Both the position numbers and the translations under genes were made by a program. DNA of 64,000 nucleotides from Streptomonospora mangrovi (GTDB lineage Bacteria > Actinomycetota > Actinomycetes > Streptosporangiales > Streptosporangiaceae): contig NZ_JAJAQC010000003.1 of assembly GCF_027604915.1 (NCBI RefSeq), positions 62,001 through 126,000 on the forward strand, read 5' to 3'. Shown here piece by piece: positions 26,712 through 35,889 of this stretch. The notes under the pieces were generated by a model. The model did no database searches. It was not told the origin of the DNA and saw nothing but the letters and a program-made list of their open reading frames with translations. Positions within the stretch are counted from its first letter, which is position 1. Each line of letters opens with the position of its first letter.

Positions 26712-27386
26712 TTACCGGGGCTCCGTGCCCGGTTCCCGGCCCTGCGCGCCCGGCGCCGCCGCGCCGAACCTCGCGGCCGACACGTCCTCCTGCGCCAGTC
26801 GGCGCAGCGCCCCCAGCGACTGCTCCATCAGCGCCGACAGGCTCACGGCGTAGAGCAGCGCCTCCTCGCGCGGCGCCTCGGGGTCGATGCACGCCACGTC
26901 CAGGCGCGCCGCCTGGTGCGCGGCCGCCGCGTAGCCCCGCAGCATCTCGGGAGTGGCCGGGCGGCCCAGCGCCTGCATGGCCGCCAGCGCCTGCGTCAAC
27001 TGGGCGCGCGCGGGCGAGCCCGGGGTGATGCGCCAGGCCAGCTCGGCCAGCAGTTCTGCGGTCTGGTCGGCGGCGCGGTCCCAGTCGGGGTCGCCGGGGC
27101 GGTCCTCAGGGGCGGGGCTCATGGCGAAGATCGCGGTGCCCAGCACCGTGTGCAGGTCCAGGCCGGGGTCGTCCAGCGCGGCCAGCACGGCGCGGATGCG
27201 GGCCAGCGGCACCTCGGCGACCTCCACCAGGGCGCGCACCAGCCGGAGGCGGTGCAGGTGGGCCTCGGAGTAGTCGGCCTGCGTGGTGGAGACCGCCTCG
27301 CCCTTGGGCAGCAGGTCCTCCCGCAGGTAGTACTTGATGGTCGCCACCGGCACCCCGCTGCGCCGGCTCAGTTCCGAAATCCGCAC
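26712..27386 (-). CDS. MerR-family transcriptional regulator
   Basis: A 224-residue regulator with an N-terminal MerR winged helix (ISELSRRSGVPVATIKYYLREDLLP), the recognition wing, and then a mainly helical Ala/Leu-rich region that may bind a hydrophobic ligand. There are no clustered cysteines as in metal-sensing MerR proteins, apart from a single one in DVACIDPE. It is divergent from the DUF4188-SGNH pair, and the shared 122-base gap has two palindromes, so it most likely controls both itself and that pair. Ligand unknown. Confidence 0.9.
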   Translation of the reverse strand: MRISELSRRSGVPVATIKYYLREDLLPKGEAVSTTQADYSEAHLHRLRLVRALVEVAEVPLARIRAVLAALDDPGLDLHTVLGTAIFAMSPAPEDRPGDPDWDRAADQTAELLAELAWRITPGSPARAQLTQALAAMQALGRPATPEMLRGYAAAAHQAARLDVACIDPEAPREEALLYAVSLSALMEQSLGALRRLAQEDVSAARFGAAAPGAQGREPGTEPR

Positions 27387-27414
27387 CGGATGAGAACCCC
27401 CTTGCCTTCCTCTG

Positions 27415-27456
27415 TTGGAGAGTACTACTCTCCAAGCTGGAGAGTGAAACTATCCA
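27415..27456. promoter_or_regulatory. Two palindromic operators in the MerR / DUF4188 intergenic region
   Basis: Site 1 (27415-27435) is a perfect dyad of the half-site TTGGAGAGTA around one central base. Site 2 (27438-27456) is TGGAGAGT-N3-ACTATCCA, one mismatch. Both lie between the divergent starts, the usual place for MerR-type control. Confidence 0.7.
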
Positions 27457-27508
27457 ACGGGGTCCGCCCGCGCCGCCGGCCGGACCGGTGACGCTAAGGA
27501 CGGACCGC

Positions 27509-28054
27509 ATGCCCCAAACCCAGGTGGTGCGCACCACCACCGAGCCCCGCGAGAGCCTGACCGTCTTCCTCCTCGGCGTGCGGGTCAACGCGCTGCTGCG
27601 CCCGCGCCGCTGGATGTGGGTCAACGCCGCCTTCGTCAGGATGGACGCCGAACTCCGGTCCGACCCCGCCCTGGGCCTGCTCCACTCGCGCGTCCTGCCC
27701 TCGGCGCGCGGCGTCACCGTCGTGCAGTACTGGGAGAGCACGCGGGCGCTGCTGGACTACGCCCGCCGGCCCCTGCACAGCGCCGCCTGGCAGCGCTACC
27801 TGCGCGAGGGCGGCGCGGGGGCCGGCGTGTGGCACGAGACCTACGAGGTCGGCGCGCCCCAGTCGGAGGGCGCGGCGCACGCCGGCTACGAAGCCGTCTA
27901 CCTCAACATGCCCGCCCACGGCCTGGGCCGGGCGCTGGGCACGGTCCCGATCGACCGCGGCACCCGCCGCGCCCTCGACCGGCTGGCCCGCCGCCGCGCG
28001 CGGGGCGCGGCCGCCCCCGCTGCGCCCGCCTCGGCGGCGGACGGCACCCGGTGA
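27509..28054 (+). CDS. DUF4188-family (monooxygenase-like) protein
   Basis: A 181-residue protein with the DUF4188 pattern: FLLGVRVNALLRPRRWMWVNAAF, then VTVVQYWESTRALLDYARRPLHSAAW and a conserved WHETYEV. The fold is expected to be a ferredoxin-like alpha-beta barrel related to small monooxygenases. Its activity is not established. ATG 27509 follows AAGGA. Its stop overlaps the GTG of the SGNH gene by four bases, so both are translated together under the divergent MerR regulator. Confidence 0.85.
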   Translation: MPQTQVVRTTTEPRESLTVFLLGVRVNALLRPRRWMWVNAAFVRMDAELRSDPALGLLHSRVLPSARGVTVVQYWESTRALLDYARRPLHSAAWQRYLREGGAGAGVWHETYEVGAPQSEGAAHAGYEAVYLNMPAHGLGRALGTVPIDRGTRRALDRLARRRARGAAAPAAPASAADGTR

Positions 28055-28872
28055 GGACCGCGCTGCTCACCGCGGCCCAGGCACTGGTCTGGGCCGCCGC
28101 CCCGGTGCTGCTGGTGCAGGGCCGCCGGGTGCGCCGCACCGCGCTCACCCTGCCCCCGGCGCGGGGCACCCGCGGCACCGCGCCCGCCGCCCCCGCCGGG
28201 TCCGCCGGCCCCGCCCCGGCCTCCCCGCCCCTGCGGCTGCTGGTGCTGGGCGACTCCTCGGCCGCCGGCGTGGGCGTGGCGTCCCTGGCCGAGGGCGTGC
28301 CCGGGCGGACGGCCGCCGAACTGGCCGCCGCCACCGGCCGGGCCGTGGAGTGGCGCGCCACCGCCCGCTCGGGGGCCGACGCCGCGCGGGTGGCCGGCCC
28401 GCTGCTGGCGGCCGCCGCCGAGGAGGCCGGCACCTCCTGGCGGCCCGACCTCGTGCTGGTGGTCGTGGGCGTCAACGACGTCACCCGGATGACCTCCGGG
28501 CGGGCCTTCGCCCGCACCGCCGCCGCCATCGCCGCCGGGGCGCGCGCCCACTGGCCGGGCGCGGCCGTGCTGTTCAGCGCGGTGCCGCCGCTGGACCTCT
28601 TCCCGGCGCTGCCGTGGCCGCTGCGCCCGCTGCTGGGCCTGCGCTCGCGCCACCTCGACGCCCGGCTGCGGGCGGTGGCGGCCCGGGTCCCGGGCGCCGG
28701 CCACGCGGCGTTCCCGCGCGCGGCCCTGAGCGGGGCGGGCGTGTTCGCCGCCGACGGGTTCCACCCCGGCGCCGAGGGCTACCGGCGCTGGGCCGTCCAC
28801 CTGGCGGCCAGGTTGCGGAATTCGCTCGACACCTCCGGCCGCGCGACCGATTCTGTCACCAGGCCGCTCTAG
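28051..28872 (+). CDS. SGNH/GDSL-family hydrolase
   Basis: A 273-residue esterase or lipase of the SGNH fold. Block I is LVLGDSSAAGVGV (Ser nucleophile), followed by the Gly/Asn blocks (VVGVND) and block V DGFHPGAEGY with the catalytic Asp and His. The N-terminus (ALLTAAQALVWAAAPVLLV) is hydrophobic and could be an uncleaved signal anchor. GTG 28051 overlaps the preceding stop. With the DUF4188 gene and a MerR regulator it forms a small inducible unit; the ester substrate is unknown. Confidence 0.87.
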   Translation: MRTALLTAAQALVWAAAPVLLVQGRRVRRTALTLPPARGTRGTAPAAPAGSAGPAPASPPLRLLVLGDSSAAGVGVASLAEGVPGRTAAELAAATGRAVEWRATARSGADAARVAGPLLAAAAEEAGTSWRPDLVLVVVGVNDVTRMTSGRAFARTAAAIAAGARAHWPGAAVLFSAVPPLDLFPALPWPLRPLLGLRSRHLDARLRAVAARVPGAGHAAFPRAALSGAGVFAADGFHPGAEGYRRWAVHLAARLRNSLDTSGRATDSVTRPL

Positions 28873-29011
28873 TGTTCCGGTGTGTGCGGACGGGACGCCA
28901 CCGGAGCGGGTGGCGGACCGCCCCACCGGGGTCCGCCCGCCAGGACGGGGCGGGCGGCCCCCCTCTCCGCCCGCCGCCTTCGCGCACGTTCGGCCGCGCC
29001 CCGCAGCGGGC

Positions 29012-30223
29012 ATGCCCCCACCCATGGACCCTTCCCAGCCCGGGCGCCGCCCCGCACACCGTGCCACCGGCGCATTCGCGCTGACGACCCTCCTGGCGGC
29101 CGTGCTGGCGGCGGGCTGCGGCGGCGCGCCCGGCGGCTCCGAGCAGGGCTCGGGCACCACCGCGTCCGACACCCCCGGCGGCGGGTCCACCGGCCCCACC
29201 GGCCGCCTGGTGCCCCCGGGCGAGCCTGAGACCGTGGCCACCGGCCTGGAGGTCCCCTGGGGGATCGCCGCGCTGCCCTCGGGCGGGGCGCTGGCCACCG
29301 AGCGCGACTCCGGCCGCGTCATCCGCGTCGCCGACGACGGCCGCGTCAGCGAGGTCGGCACCGTGGCGGGGGTGCGCCCCCGGGGCGAGGGCGGGCTGCT
29401 GGGCATCGCGCTGGACCCCTACGGCGAGCGGCCCGAGAAGGTCTACGTCTACTACACCGCCCGCTCCGACAACCGCATCGCCCGCATCGACCTGGAGTGG
29501 GGGCGGGACGGCGACCTCGCGCTGGGGGAGTCGCGGGTGCTGGTCAAGGGCATCCCCGCCGCCGACCACCACAACGGCGGGCAGTTGGCGTTCGGGCCCG
29601 ACGGGCTGCTCTACGCCGCCACGGGCGACGCCGGCCGGGAGTCCCGCGCCCAGGACACCGGCGACCTCGGCGGCAAGATCCTGCGCATGACGCCCGACGG
29701 CCGCCCCGCCGACGGCAACCCGTTCGACAACCTCGTCTACAGCTACGGCCACCGCAACGTGCAGGGCCTGGCCTGGGGGCCCGAGGACGTGCTGTTCGCG
29801 ACCGAGTTCGGCCAGGACACCTACGATGAGGTCAACGTGATCGAGGCCGGCGGCAACTACGGCTGGCCCGAGGTCGAGGGCGTGGGCGGCCCCGACGCCC
29901 CTGACGACCTCGTGGACCCGGTCGTCACCTGGACCACCGAGGAGTCCTCGCCCAGCGGCGCGGCCGTGGCCGGCGGCTCGCTGTGGGTGGCGGCGCTGCG
30001 CGGCGAGCGGCTGTGGCGCATGCCCCTCACCGGCCAGGCCGACACCCCGCTGGGCGAGCCCGAGGCGCTGTTCACCGGGGAGTACGGCCGGCTGCGGGCC
30101 GTGGTGCCGGCTCCCGGCGGGGCAGGCCTGTGGGCGGCCACCAGCAACCGCGACGGCCGGGGCGACCCGGCCGCCGACGACGACCGCGTGCTGCGGGTGC
30201 CGCTGGAGGAGGACGGCGGCTGA
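29012..30223 (+). CDS. Lipoprotein, PQQ-type glucose/sorbosone dehydrogenase family
   Basis: A 403-residue beta-propeller protein. The N-terminus has a hydrophobic stretch ending in LAAGC, a lipobox, so the mature protein is likely tethered to the outer face of the membrane. The domain follows the soluble aldose sugar dehydrogenase pattern: LEVPWGIAALPSGGALATER, GEGGLLGIALDP, HHNGGQLAFGPDGLLYAATGD, YGHRNVQGLAW and EFGQDTYDEVN, including the His and Asn expected near PQQ and calcium. Whether PQQ is bound cannot be told. Start is ATG 29012; 29024 is possible. Confidence 0.87.
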   Translation: MPPPMDPSQPGRRPAHRATGAFALTTLLAAVLAAGCGGAPGGSEQGSGTTASDTPGGGSTGPTGRLVPPGEPETVATGLEVPWGIAALPSGGALATERDSGRVIRVADDGRVSEVGTVAGVRPRGEGGLLGIALDPYGERPEKVYVYYTARSDNRIARIDLEWGRDGDLALGESRVLVKGIPAADHHNGGQLAFGPDGLLYAATGDAGRESRAQDTGDLGGKILRMTPDGRPADGNPFDNLVYSYGHRNVQGLAWGPEDVLFATEFGQDTYDEVNVIEAGGNYGWPEVEGVGGPDAPDDLVDPVVTWTTEESSPSGAAVAGGSLWVAALRGERLWRMPLTGQADTPLGEPEALFTGEYGRLRAVVPAPGGAGLWAATSNRDGRGDPAADDDRVLRVPLEEDGG

Positions 30224-30268
30224 GCGGCCCGCCGGCCCGCGCGGCGCCCGGCGGGGCCGCCCCCGGGG

Positions 30269-30316
30269 CGCCGGGGCCTCCACGGGGGCCTACACGAGGG
30301 CCTACATGAGGGGCTA
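30269..30316 (-). repeat. Four 12-bp tandem repeats at the end of ndgR
   Basis: On the minus strand the units are TAGCCCCTCATG, TAGGCCCTCGTG, TAGGCCCCCGTG and GAGGCCCCGGCG. The first TAG is the ndgR stop and the unit length keeps the frame, so three stops follow one another in phase. Confidence 0.75.
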
Positions 30317-31051
30317 CACCGCGGCCGGCTCCTGGGTGTGCAGCGCCTCGTTGATCTTCTCGGCCGCCGAGGTGACCGCCTGGGCGTGCAGCCGCCCCGG
30401 CGTGCGGGTGAGCCGCTCGATGGGCCCCGACACCGAGATGGCCGCGATCACCCGGCCGCCCGGCCCCACGATCGGCGCCGACACCGAGGCCACGCCCTGC
30501 TCGCGCTCGCCGACGCTCTGCGCCCAGCGGCGGCGCCGCACCGACTGGATCGCGTTCTCGTTGAAGCGGGCGGCGGCCAGCAGCCGCCGCACCCGCGCGG
30601 GGTCCTCCCAGGCCAGCAGCACCTGGGCGGCCGAGCCGGCGGTCATGGGGAGTTCGCTGCCCACCGGCACGGTGTCGCGCAGCCCGCTGGTGCGCTCGGC
30701 GGCGGCCACGCACACCCGGGAGTCGCCCTGGCGGCGGTAGAGCTGGGCGCTCTCGCCGGTGAGGTCGCGGAGCTGGGCCAGCACCGGGGTGGCGACGGCC
30801 AGCAGCCGGTCCTCGCCCGTGGCGATGGACAGTTCGCCCAGCCGGGGACCGAGCACGAACCGGCCCTGGGGGTCGCGCGTGACCATGCGGTGGCGCTCCA
30901 GGGCCACGGCGAGGCGGTGGGCGGTGGGACGGGCCAGACCGGTGATGCGCACGAGCTGGGCGAGGGTGGCGGGCCCCGATTCCAGGGCGTCGAGCACCGA
31001 CATGGTCTTGTCGAGCACACCGACGCCGCTGGATGAGCTAGAGTTGTCCAT
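30314..31051 (-). CDS. ndgR: IclR-family regulator, NdgR/LtbR type
   Basis: A 245-residue IclR-family regulator: N-terminal winged helix (about 10-75, with [22 protein letters not shown]) and a C-terminal ligand-binding domain. It is divergent from leuCD with a 166-base gap, the position of NdgR/AreB in Streptomyces and LtbR in corynebacteria, which control leucine genes and respond to leucine-pathway metabolites. A Ser-rich stretch (residues 4-8) opens the protein. The ligand and the operator used here are inferred; it is the leading candidate to bind the GTCTCA-N5-TGAGAC sites. Confidence 0.9.
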   Translation of the reverse strand: MDNSSSSSGVGVLDKTMSVLDALESGPATLAQLVRITGLARPTAHRLAVALERHRMVTRDPQGRFVLGPRLGELSIATGEDRLLAVATPVLAQLRDLTGESAQLYRRQGDSRVCVAAAERTSGLRDTVPVGSELPMTAGSAAQVLLAWEDPARVRRLLAAARFNENAIQSVRRRRWAQSVGEREQGVASVSAPIVGPGGRVIAAISVSGPIERLTRTPGRLHAQAVTSAAEKINEALHTQEPAAV

Positions 31052-31065
31052 GGCTTGATATTGCC

Positions 31066-31082
31066 GTCTCGCTATTTGGAAT
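31066..31082. promoter_or_regulatory. Degenerate GTCTC-type site in the ndgR-leuC gap
   Basis: GTCTCG-N5-TGGAAT keeps the 6-5-6 spacing and matches 8 of 12 arm positions of the palindrome at ilvB, leuB and cimA. It lies 15 bases before the ndgR start. Weak by itself. Confidence 0.3.
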
Positions 31083-31217
31083 GCAAGTCGCCCGGCCCGC
31101 GCGCTCCGCGGCGCTCACCAGGCCGGGCGCGCGTGGTCGCCGCGGCGGGGCCGATCACATGCACGGCGGCGACCAGCCTTCCCCAGCAGTTTCACAACAC
31201 GCGAGGAGACGTGGCAC

Positions 31218-32615
31218 ATGGCTCGCACGATGGCCGAGAAGGTCTGGGAGGAGCACGTCGTCCGACGTGCCGAGGGCGAACCCGACCTGCTCTACATCGA
31301 CCTGCACCTCGTCCACGAGGTCACCAGCCCGCAGGCGTTCGAGGGGCTCCGACTGGCCGGGCGCCCCGTGCGCCGCCCGGACCTGACCATCGCCACCGAG
31401 GACCACAACGTCCCCACCGAGAACATCCTCGGCCCCATCGCCGACAAGGTCTCGCGCACCCAGATCGAGACCCTGCGCAAGAACGCCTCCGACTTCGGCG
31501 TGCGGCTGTTCCCCATGGGCGACATCGACCAGGGCATCGTCCACGTGGTGGGCCCGCAGCTCGGCCTGACCCAGCCGGGCATGACCGTGGTCTGCGGCGA
31601 CAGCCACACCAGCACCCACGGCGCGTTCGGCGCGCTGGCGTTCGGGATCGGCACCAGCCAGGTCGAGCACGTGCTGGCCACCCAGACCCTGCCGATGGCG
31701 CCGTTCAAGACCATGGCGGTCACCGTCAACGGCTCGCTGCCCGAGGGCGTCACGGCCAAGGACATCATCCTCGCCGTCATCGCGCGCATCGGCACCGGCG
31801 GCGGCCAGGGCTACGTCATCGAGTACCGCGGCCAGGCCATCCGGGAGCTGTCCATGGAGGCCCGGATGACCATTTGCAACATGTCGATCGAGGCCGGCGC
31901 CCGCGCGGGCATGATCGCGCCCGACGACACCACCTTCGACTACATCAAGGGCCGCCCCCACGCCCCCCAGGGCGCCGACTGGGACGCCGCGGTGGCCCAC
32001 TGGCGCGGGCTGCGCACCGACGACGACGCGGTCTTCGACACCGAGGTCGTGCTCGACGCCGACCGGTTGAGCCCGTTCGTCACCTGGGGCACCAACCCCG
32101 GCCAGGGCGCGCCGCTGGACTCCGCGGTGCCCGACCCCGCGTCCTTCGCCGACCCCACCGAGCGCGCCGCCGCCGAGAAGGCGCTGGCCTACATGGACCT
32201 CGCGCCGGGCACCCCGCTGCGCGAGGTCCGGGTCGACACCGTGTTCCTGGGCTCGTGCACCAACGGCCGCATCGAGGACCTGCGCGCCGCCGCCGAGGTC
32301 ATCAAGGGCCGCAAGGTCGCCGACAACGTCCGGATGCTGGTGGTGCCGGGCTCCATGCGGGTCAAGGAGCAGGCCAACGCCGAGGGCCTGGGCGAGGTGT
32401 TCACCGCCGCCGGTGCCGAGTGGCGCGAGGCCGGCTGCTCCATGTGCCTGGGCATGAACCCCGACCAGCTCAAGCCGGGCGAGCGCAGCGCCTCCACCTC
32501 CAACCGCAACTTCGAGGGCCGCCAGGGCAAGGGCGGGCGCACCCACCTGGTGTCGCCGCTGGTCGCCGCCGCCACGGCCGTGCGCGGCACCCTGTCCTCG
32601 CCCGCCGACCTGTAG
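31218..32615 (+). CDS. leuC: 3-isopropylmalate dehydratase large subunit
   Basis: With LeuD isomerises 2-isopropylmalate to 3-isopropylmalate. The 465-residue aconitase-type subunit has the substrate and cluster motifs: [46 protein letters not shown] and [11 protein letters not shown], supplying three cysteines for a 4Fe-4S cluster. ATG 31218 follows GAGGAG. It is divergent from ndgR and 38 bases before leuD. LeuC may also act on citramalate in the CimA route. Confidence 0.97.
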   Translation: MARTMAEKVWEEHVVRRAEGEPDLLYIDLHLVHEVTSPQAFEGLRLAGRPVRRPDLTIATEDHNVPTENILGPIADKVSRTQIETLRKNASDFGVRLFPMGDIDQGIVHVVGPQLGLTQPGMTVVCGDSHTSTHGAFGALAFGIGTSQVEHVLATQTLPMAPFKTMAVTVNGSLPEGVTAKDIILAVIARIGTGGGQGYVIEYRGQAIRELSMEARMTICNMSIEAGARAGMIAPDDTTFDYIKGRPHAPQGADWDAAVAHWRGLRTDDDAVFDTEVVLDADRLSPFVTWGTNPGQGAPLDSAVPDPASFADPTERAAAEKALAYMDLAPGTPLREVRVDTVFLGSCTNGRIEDLRAAAEVIKGRKVADNVRMLVVPGSMRVKEQANAEGLGEVFTAAGAEWREAGCSMCLGMNPDQLKPGERSASTSNRNFEGRQGKGGRTHLVSPLVAAATAVRGTLSSPADL

Positions 32616-32653
32616 CCCGCGCCGCACGCAGACACAAGGGACTGATAGCCGAC

Positions 32654-33244
32654 ATGGAGAAGTTCACCGTCCACACCGGCAGCGCCGTGCCGCTGCGCTA
32701 CAGCAACGTGGACACCGACCAGATCATCCCCGCCGTCTACCTCAAGCGGGTGGCCCGCACCGGGTTCGAGGACGGCCTGTTCGCGGCCTGGCGCGCCAAC
32801 GACCCGGAGTTCGTGCTGAACAAGCCGGAGTACGCCGGCGCGAGCGTGCTGGTGGCCGGCCCCGACTTCGGCACCGGGTCCTCGCGCGAGCACGCGGTCT
32901 GGGCGCTCCAGGACTACGGGTTCAAGGCCGTGATCGCGCCGCGCTTCGGCGACATCTTCCGCGGCAACTCGCTCAAGGGCGGGCTGCTGACCGTGGTGGT
33001 GCCCCAGGAGGTGGTGGAGCGGCTGTGGGCGGCGGTCGAGGCCGACCCCGCCACCCAGGTGACCGTGGACCTGGTCGAGCGCGAGGTGCGGGCGCCCGGG
33101 ATCGCGCAGCCGTTCGAACTGGACGACTACACCCGGTGGCGGCTGATGGAGGGGCTGGACGACATCGCCCTCACGCTGCGCCACACCGACGACATCGACG
33201 CCTACGAGAAGCGGCGCCACGCATGGCTTCCGGTCACCCAGTAG
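32654..33244 (+). CDS. leuD: 3-isopropylmalate dehydratase small subunit
   Basis: Small swivelling subunit of isopropylmalate isomerase, 196 residues. Family motifs are [32 protein letters not shown] and [21 protein letters not shown] 32654. The next gene starts 22 bases before its stop, in another frame, so leuC-leuD-small gene is probably one transcript. Confidence 0.97.
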   Translation: MEKFTVHTGSAVPLRYSNVDTDQIIPAVYLKRVARTGFEDGLFAAWRANDPEFVLNKPEYAGASVLVAGPDFGTGSSREHAVWALQDYGFKAVIAPRFGDIFRGNSLKGGLLTVVVPQEVVERLWAAVEADPATQVTVDLVEREVRAPGIAQPFELDDYTRWRLMEGLDDIALTLRHTDDIDAYEKRRHAWLPVTQ

Positions 33245-33462
33245 AACCGGATTCCGCAGAATTTTACCTTGACTTGGCGCGGCGGCTGCGGGAAGCGCAC
33301 CGCCGCGCCAACGCACTGCCCGACGGTGTCCGGATTCCGGTTATACGTAGGCTTTTGACGGTCACGGAGGCGGTCAAAAGGGATCCGGTGCGCGCCTCCG
33401 CGCGGCTCGACGCGATGCTCCAGGAGCTTGCTCAGCAGGCCGAAGACCCCCCGACACGCTGA
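33223..33462 (+). CDS. Small hypothetical protein overlapping leuD
   Basis: A 79-residue, mostly helical, charged protein ([17 protein letters not shown] ... [14 protein letters not shown]). There is no signal peptide or membrane segment. The ATG at 33223 lies inside leuD, in another frame, which suggests translational coupling. The region is less GC-rich than its neighbours, with codons such as TTT, TTA and ATT used inside the frame. A small gene of unknown function stands at the same place in Streptomyces (between leuD and hup), so I consider it real. Confidence 0.7.
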   Translation: MASGHPVEPDSAEFYLDLARRLREAHRRANALPDGVRIPVIRRLLTVTEAVKRDPVRASARLDAMLQELAQQAEDPPTR

Positions 33463-33540
33463 ATTCACGGGCGTTTGTGTTTGTGTCGGAGGCCGGGTGT
33501 CCCCTAATTTCGTGCGAGCAAGGGGGAACCGGAGGAACCA

Positions 33541-33822
33541 ATGAACAAGCGTGACCTGATCGACGCCATCTCTGAACGTATGGGCGACCGAAAGACCGCC
33601 ACCGAAGCCGTGAACGCGGTGCTGGAGACGATCCAGAAGACCGTGGCCTCGGGCGACAAGGTCGCCATCACGGGGTTCGGCGTCTTCGAGAAGTCCGAGC
33701 GCGCCGCTCGCGAGGCCCGCAACCCCGCCACCGGGGCGACCATCAACGTCCCGGCGAGCTTCGTTCCGAAGTTCCGCCCCGGGGCCGACTTCAAGGCCCT
33801 GGTGAACGGCGAGAAGAAGTAG
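33541..33822 (+). CDS. hup: HU-family DNA-binding protein
   Basis: A 93-residue nucleoid protein of the short HU type: helical dimer half (MNKRDLIDAISERMGDRKTATEAVNAVLETIQ), then GFGVFEKSERAAREARNPATG with the conserved NP at the tip of the DNA-wrapping arm. No Lys/Ala-rich tail, so it matches HupA rather than the long HupS of Streptomyces. ATG 33541 follows GGAGGAA. Binds DNA without strong sequence preference. A 13-bp terminator stem follows. Confidence 0.95.
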   Translation: MNKRDLIDAISERMGDRKTATEAVNAVLETIQKTVASGDKVAITGFGVFEKSERAAREARNPATGATINVPASFVPKFRPGADFKALVNGEKK

Positions 33823-33845
33823 TCCCGCGACGGCCGCGCGCCGTC

Positions 33846-33878
33846 GGCGCCCGGGTCCCCCGAGAGGACCCGGGCGCC
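33846..33878 (+). terminator. Terminator after hup
   Basis: A perfect 13-bp stem (33846-33858 with 33866-33878), loop CCCGAGA, 23 bases past the stop. Confidence 0.75.
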
Positions 33879-33968
33879 GCGGTGTTCGCGGAGCCCTCCG
33901 CCGATCACCGGGGCGCCGCCCGCCGGGTCCGCCCGCCGGTCCGCGCGCGGACCGGCAGGGGGCCGCCC

Positions 33969-34616
33969 TCACCAGGCGGTGCGCGCCAGCAGCTTGGCCG
34001 TGTGCGGCCCCACGCCCAGCGCGGCGGCCTCCCGCAGGTCCTCAGGGGTGTCCACGTCGCGGCGCACGCTGGGCGCCCGCGAGCCGTCGAGTTCGACCGC
34101 CCCGGCCGCGCGGTGGCGCGCGCGCGAGGCGCCCTCGAACGCCGGGGCGAACACCGCGCCGGGCCGCGCCGCATACAGCGTGGTGCCCACCCCCGGGGCG
34201 TCGGGCAGGAACGCCACCGGGTGCCCGGCGGCGGCGTCGAGCACCCGCTCCAGTTCGCCGGCGCGCAGCGCGGGCAGGTCCGCCGACAGCGCGGCCACGC
34301 CCCAGTTGGGGAACTCCCGCCGCGCGGCGGCGGCGCCGTGCACCAGCGCGGGGTTCAGCCCGGTGCCGGGCTCGCCGCGCACCACGCGCGCGCCCAGGCC
34401 GGCCAGCGCGGCGGCGGCGCGGTCGTCGTCGGTGACCGCGAACACCGCGCCCACGCGCGGGCAGGACACCGCCGCCATCACCGTGTCGCAGGCGACGGCC
34501 AGCGCGAGGTCGGCGCGGGCCGGCCCCGCCGCCTTCGCCAGGCGCGACTTGGCCGCGGCCAGCCGCTTCACCGGGACCACCAGCGACCAGCGGCGGTCAT
34601 CATCCAACGGCGGCAT
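33969..34616 (-). CDS. cofC: 2-phospholactate / phosphoenolpyruvate guanylyltransferase (coenzyme F420 synthesis)
   Basis: CofC/FbiD transfers GMP from GTP to a 2-phospho-3-carbon acid, the first step in making coenzyme F420. The 215-residue nucleotidyltransferase has WSLVVPVKRLAAAKSRLA (phosphate loop), VFAVTDDD, RVVRGEPGTGLNPAL and the metal-binding Asp in ALSADLPAL. In actinobacteria the substrate is likely phosphoenolpyruvate (FbiD). ATG 34616 follows GAGGAGG, which settles the start although the frame is open to 35141. The rest of the F420 pathway is not in this window. Confidence 0.92.
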   Translation of the reverse strand: MPPLDDDRRWSLVVPVKRLAAAKSRLAKAAGPARADLALAVACDTVMAAVSCPRVGAVFAVTDDDRAAAALAGLGARVVRGEPGTGLNPALVHGAAAARREFPNWGVAALSADLPALRAGELERVLDAAAGHPVAFLPDAPGVGTTLYAARPGAVFAPAFEGASRARHRAAGAVELDGSRAPSVRRDVDTPEDLREAAALGVGPHTAKLLARTAW

Positions 34617-34971
34617 CGCGCCCCTCCTCGACTCGCCGGACCGCCTGGTCACCGGCCCGCCCCCGCTCCGCCAGGCTATGCCGTCCGGGCCGCGCGCGGC
34701 GGGGCGCGGACCCGGGTGCGGGCGGGGCGCGCGGGCATGCGGCGGCCCCGCTGGGGGACACTGGTGCCAGGGCGTCCCCGCGCCGCCGCCCGCGCCCCCG
34801 CGAGCGCGGCGCCGCGAACGCTCAAATCGGGTCGGACATGGGCAATCGCCCCGTCCGCCTAGACTGGACCGGCCGCATGCGGCCACCCGAGGGACACGGC
34901 ACGGCGCCGCGGCGCGCGCCGGCGGGTCCGGTGCGCCACATCGGCGACGCAGGGTCGAAACGGAGGAGCCC

Positions 34972-35889
34972 GTGGCTAAGCAGCGCGAAGTGCAGTGGGT
35001 CAAGACGGTCGTGGCCGCCATCGTCCGCCCCGTCCTCGGCCTGGTCACCCGGCCCGAGTGGCAGGGCACCGAGAACGTCCCCCGCGAGGGCGGGGTCATC
35101 ATCGCCGCCAACCACCTGTCGATGGCCGACCCGCTGACCATCGCCCACTACCTCTACATCGGCGCCCGCCGCTGGCCCACCTTCACCGCCAAGGAGGGGG
35201 TGTTCCGCATCCCCCTGGTGGGCGCGGTGGCCCGCAGCACCGGCCAGATCCCGGTCAAGCGCGGCAGCACCGACGCCGTGAAGGCGCTGCACGAGGCCGA
35301 ACTCGCGCTGACCCGCGACAACGCCTCGGTGATCTTCTACCCCGAGGGCACCTGCACCCGCGACCCCGACCTGTGGCCGATGACCGCCCGCACCGGCGTG
35401 GCCCGGCTGGCGCTGAGCACCGGCGTGCCGGTCGTGCCGCTGGCGCACTGGGGCGAGCAGCACCTGCTGCGCTACGGCACCGCCAAGCTGCGGCCGTTCC
35501 CGCGCAAGCGGGTGCAGATGGTCGCCGGCCCGCCGGTGGACCTGTCGGCCTACATGGGCAGGCCCATGACCGCGACGGTCCTCAAGGAGGCCACCGCCGA
35601 GATCATGCGCGCCATCACCGACCTCCAGGCCGGCCTGCGCGGCGAGGTCCCGCCCGCCGAGCCCTACGACATGCGCCGGGAGCGCCAGGGCGCCCACGGC
35701 GACCGGGACGCGGCGGGCGAGGCCGCCCCGGCGGCCCCCGAGGCGCCCGAGGTCCAGGCCGCCGACCCCGCCGGCGCGGCGCCCCCCGTCCCGGCCGACC
35801 CCCTCCCCGCCGACCCCGCCGCCGACCGGCCGGCCGCCGACGGCGCCCTCGACGGCACCGCCAACGGCGAGGGGACGACCCGCCGGTGA
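34972..35889 (+). CDS. plsC: 1-acyl-sn-glycerol-3-phosphate acyltransferase
   Basis: Makes phosphatidic acid from lysophosphatidic acid at the membrane. The 305-residue protein has the acyltransferase motifs NHLSMADP (HX4D, about residue 45) and FYPEGTCTRD (EGT, about residue 124), and a hydrophobic N-terminal stretch. The last 80 residues are an Ala/Pro/Asp/Glu-rich tail of no known function. GTG 34972 follows GGAGGAG. The stop overlaps gpsA by four bases, pairing acylation with supply of glycerol 3-phosphate. Confidence 0.93.
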   Translation: MAKQREVQWVKTVVAAIVRPVLGLVTRPEWQGTENVPREGGVIIAANHLSMADPLTIAHYLYIGARRWPTFTAKEGVFRIPLVGAVARSTGQIPVKRGSTDAVKALHEAELALTRDNASVIFYPEGTCTRDPDLWPMTARTGVARLALSTGVPVVPLAHWGEQHLLRYGTAKLRPFPRKRVQMVAGPPVDLSAYMGRPMTATVLKEATAEIMRAITDLQAGLRGEVPPAEPYDMRRERQGAHGDRDAAGEAAPAAPEAPEVQAADPAGAAPPVPADPLPADPAADRPAADGALDGTANGEGTTRR

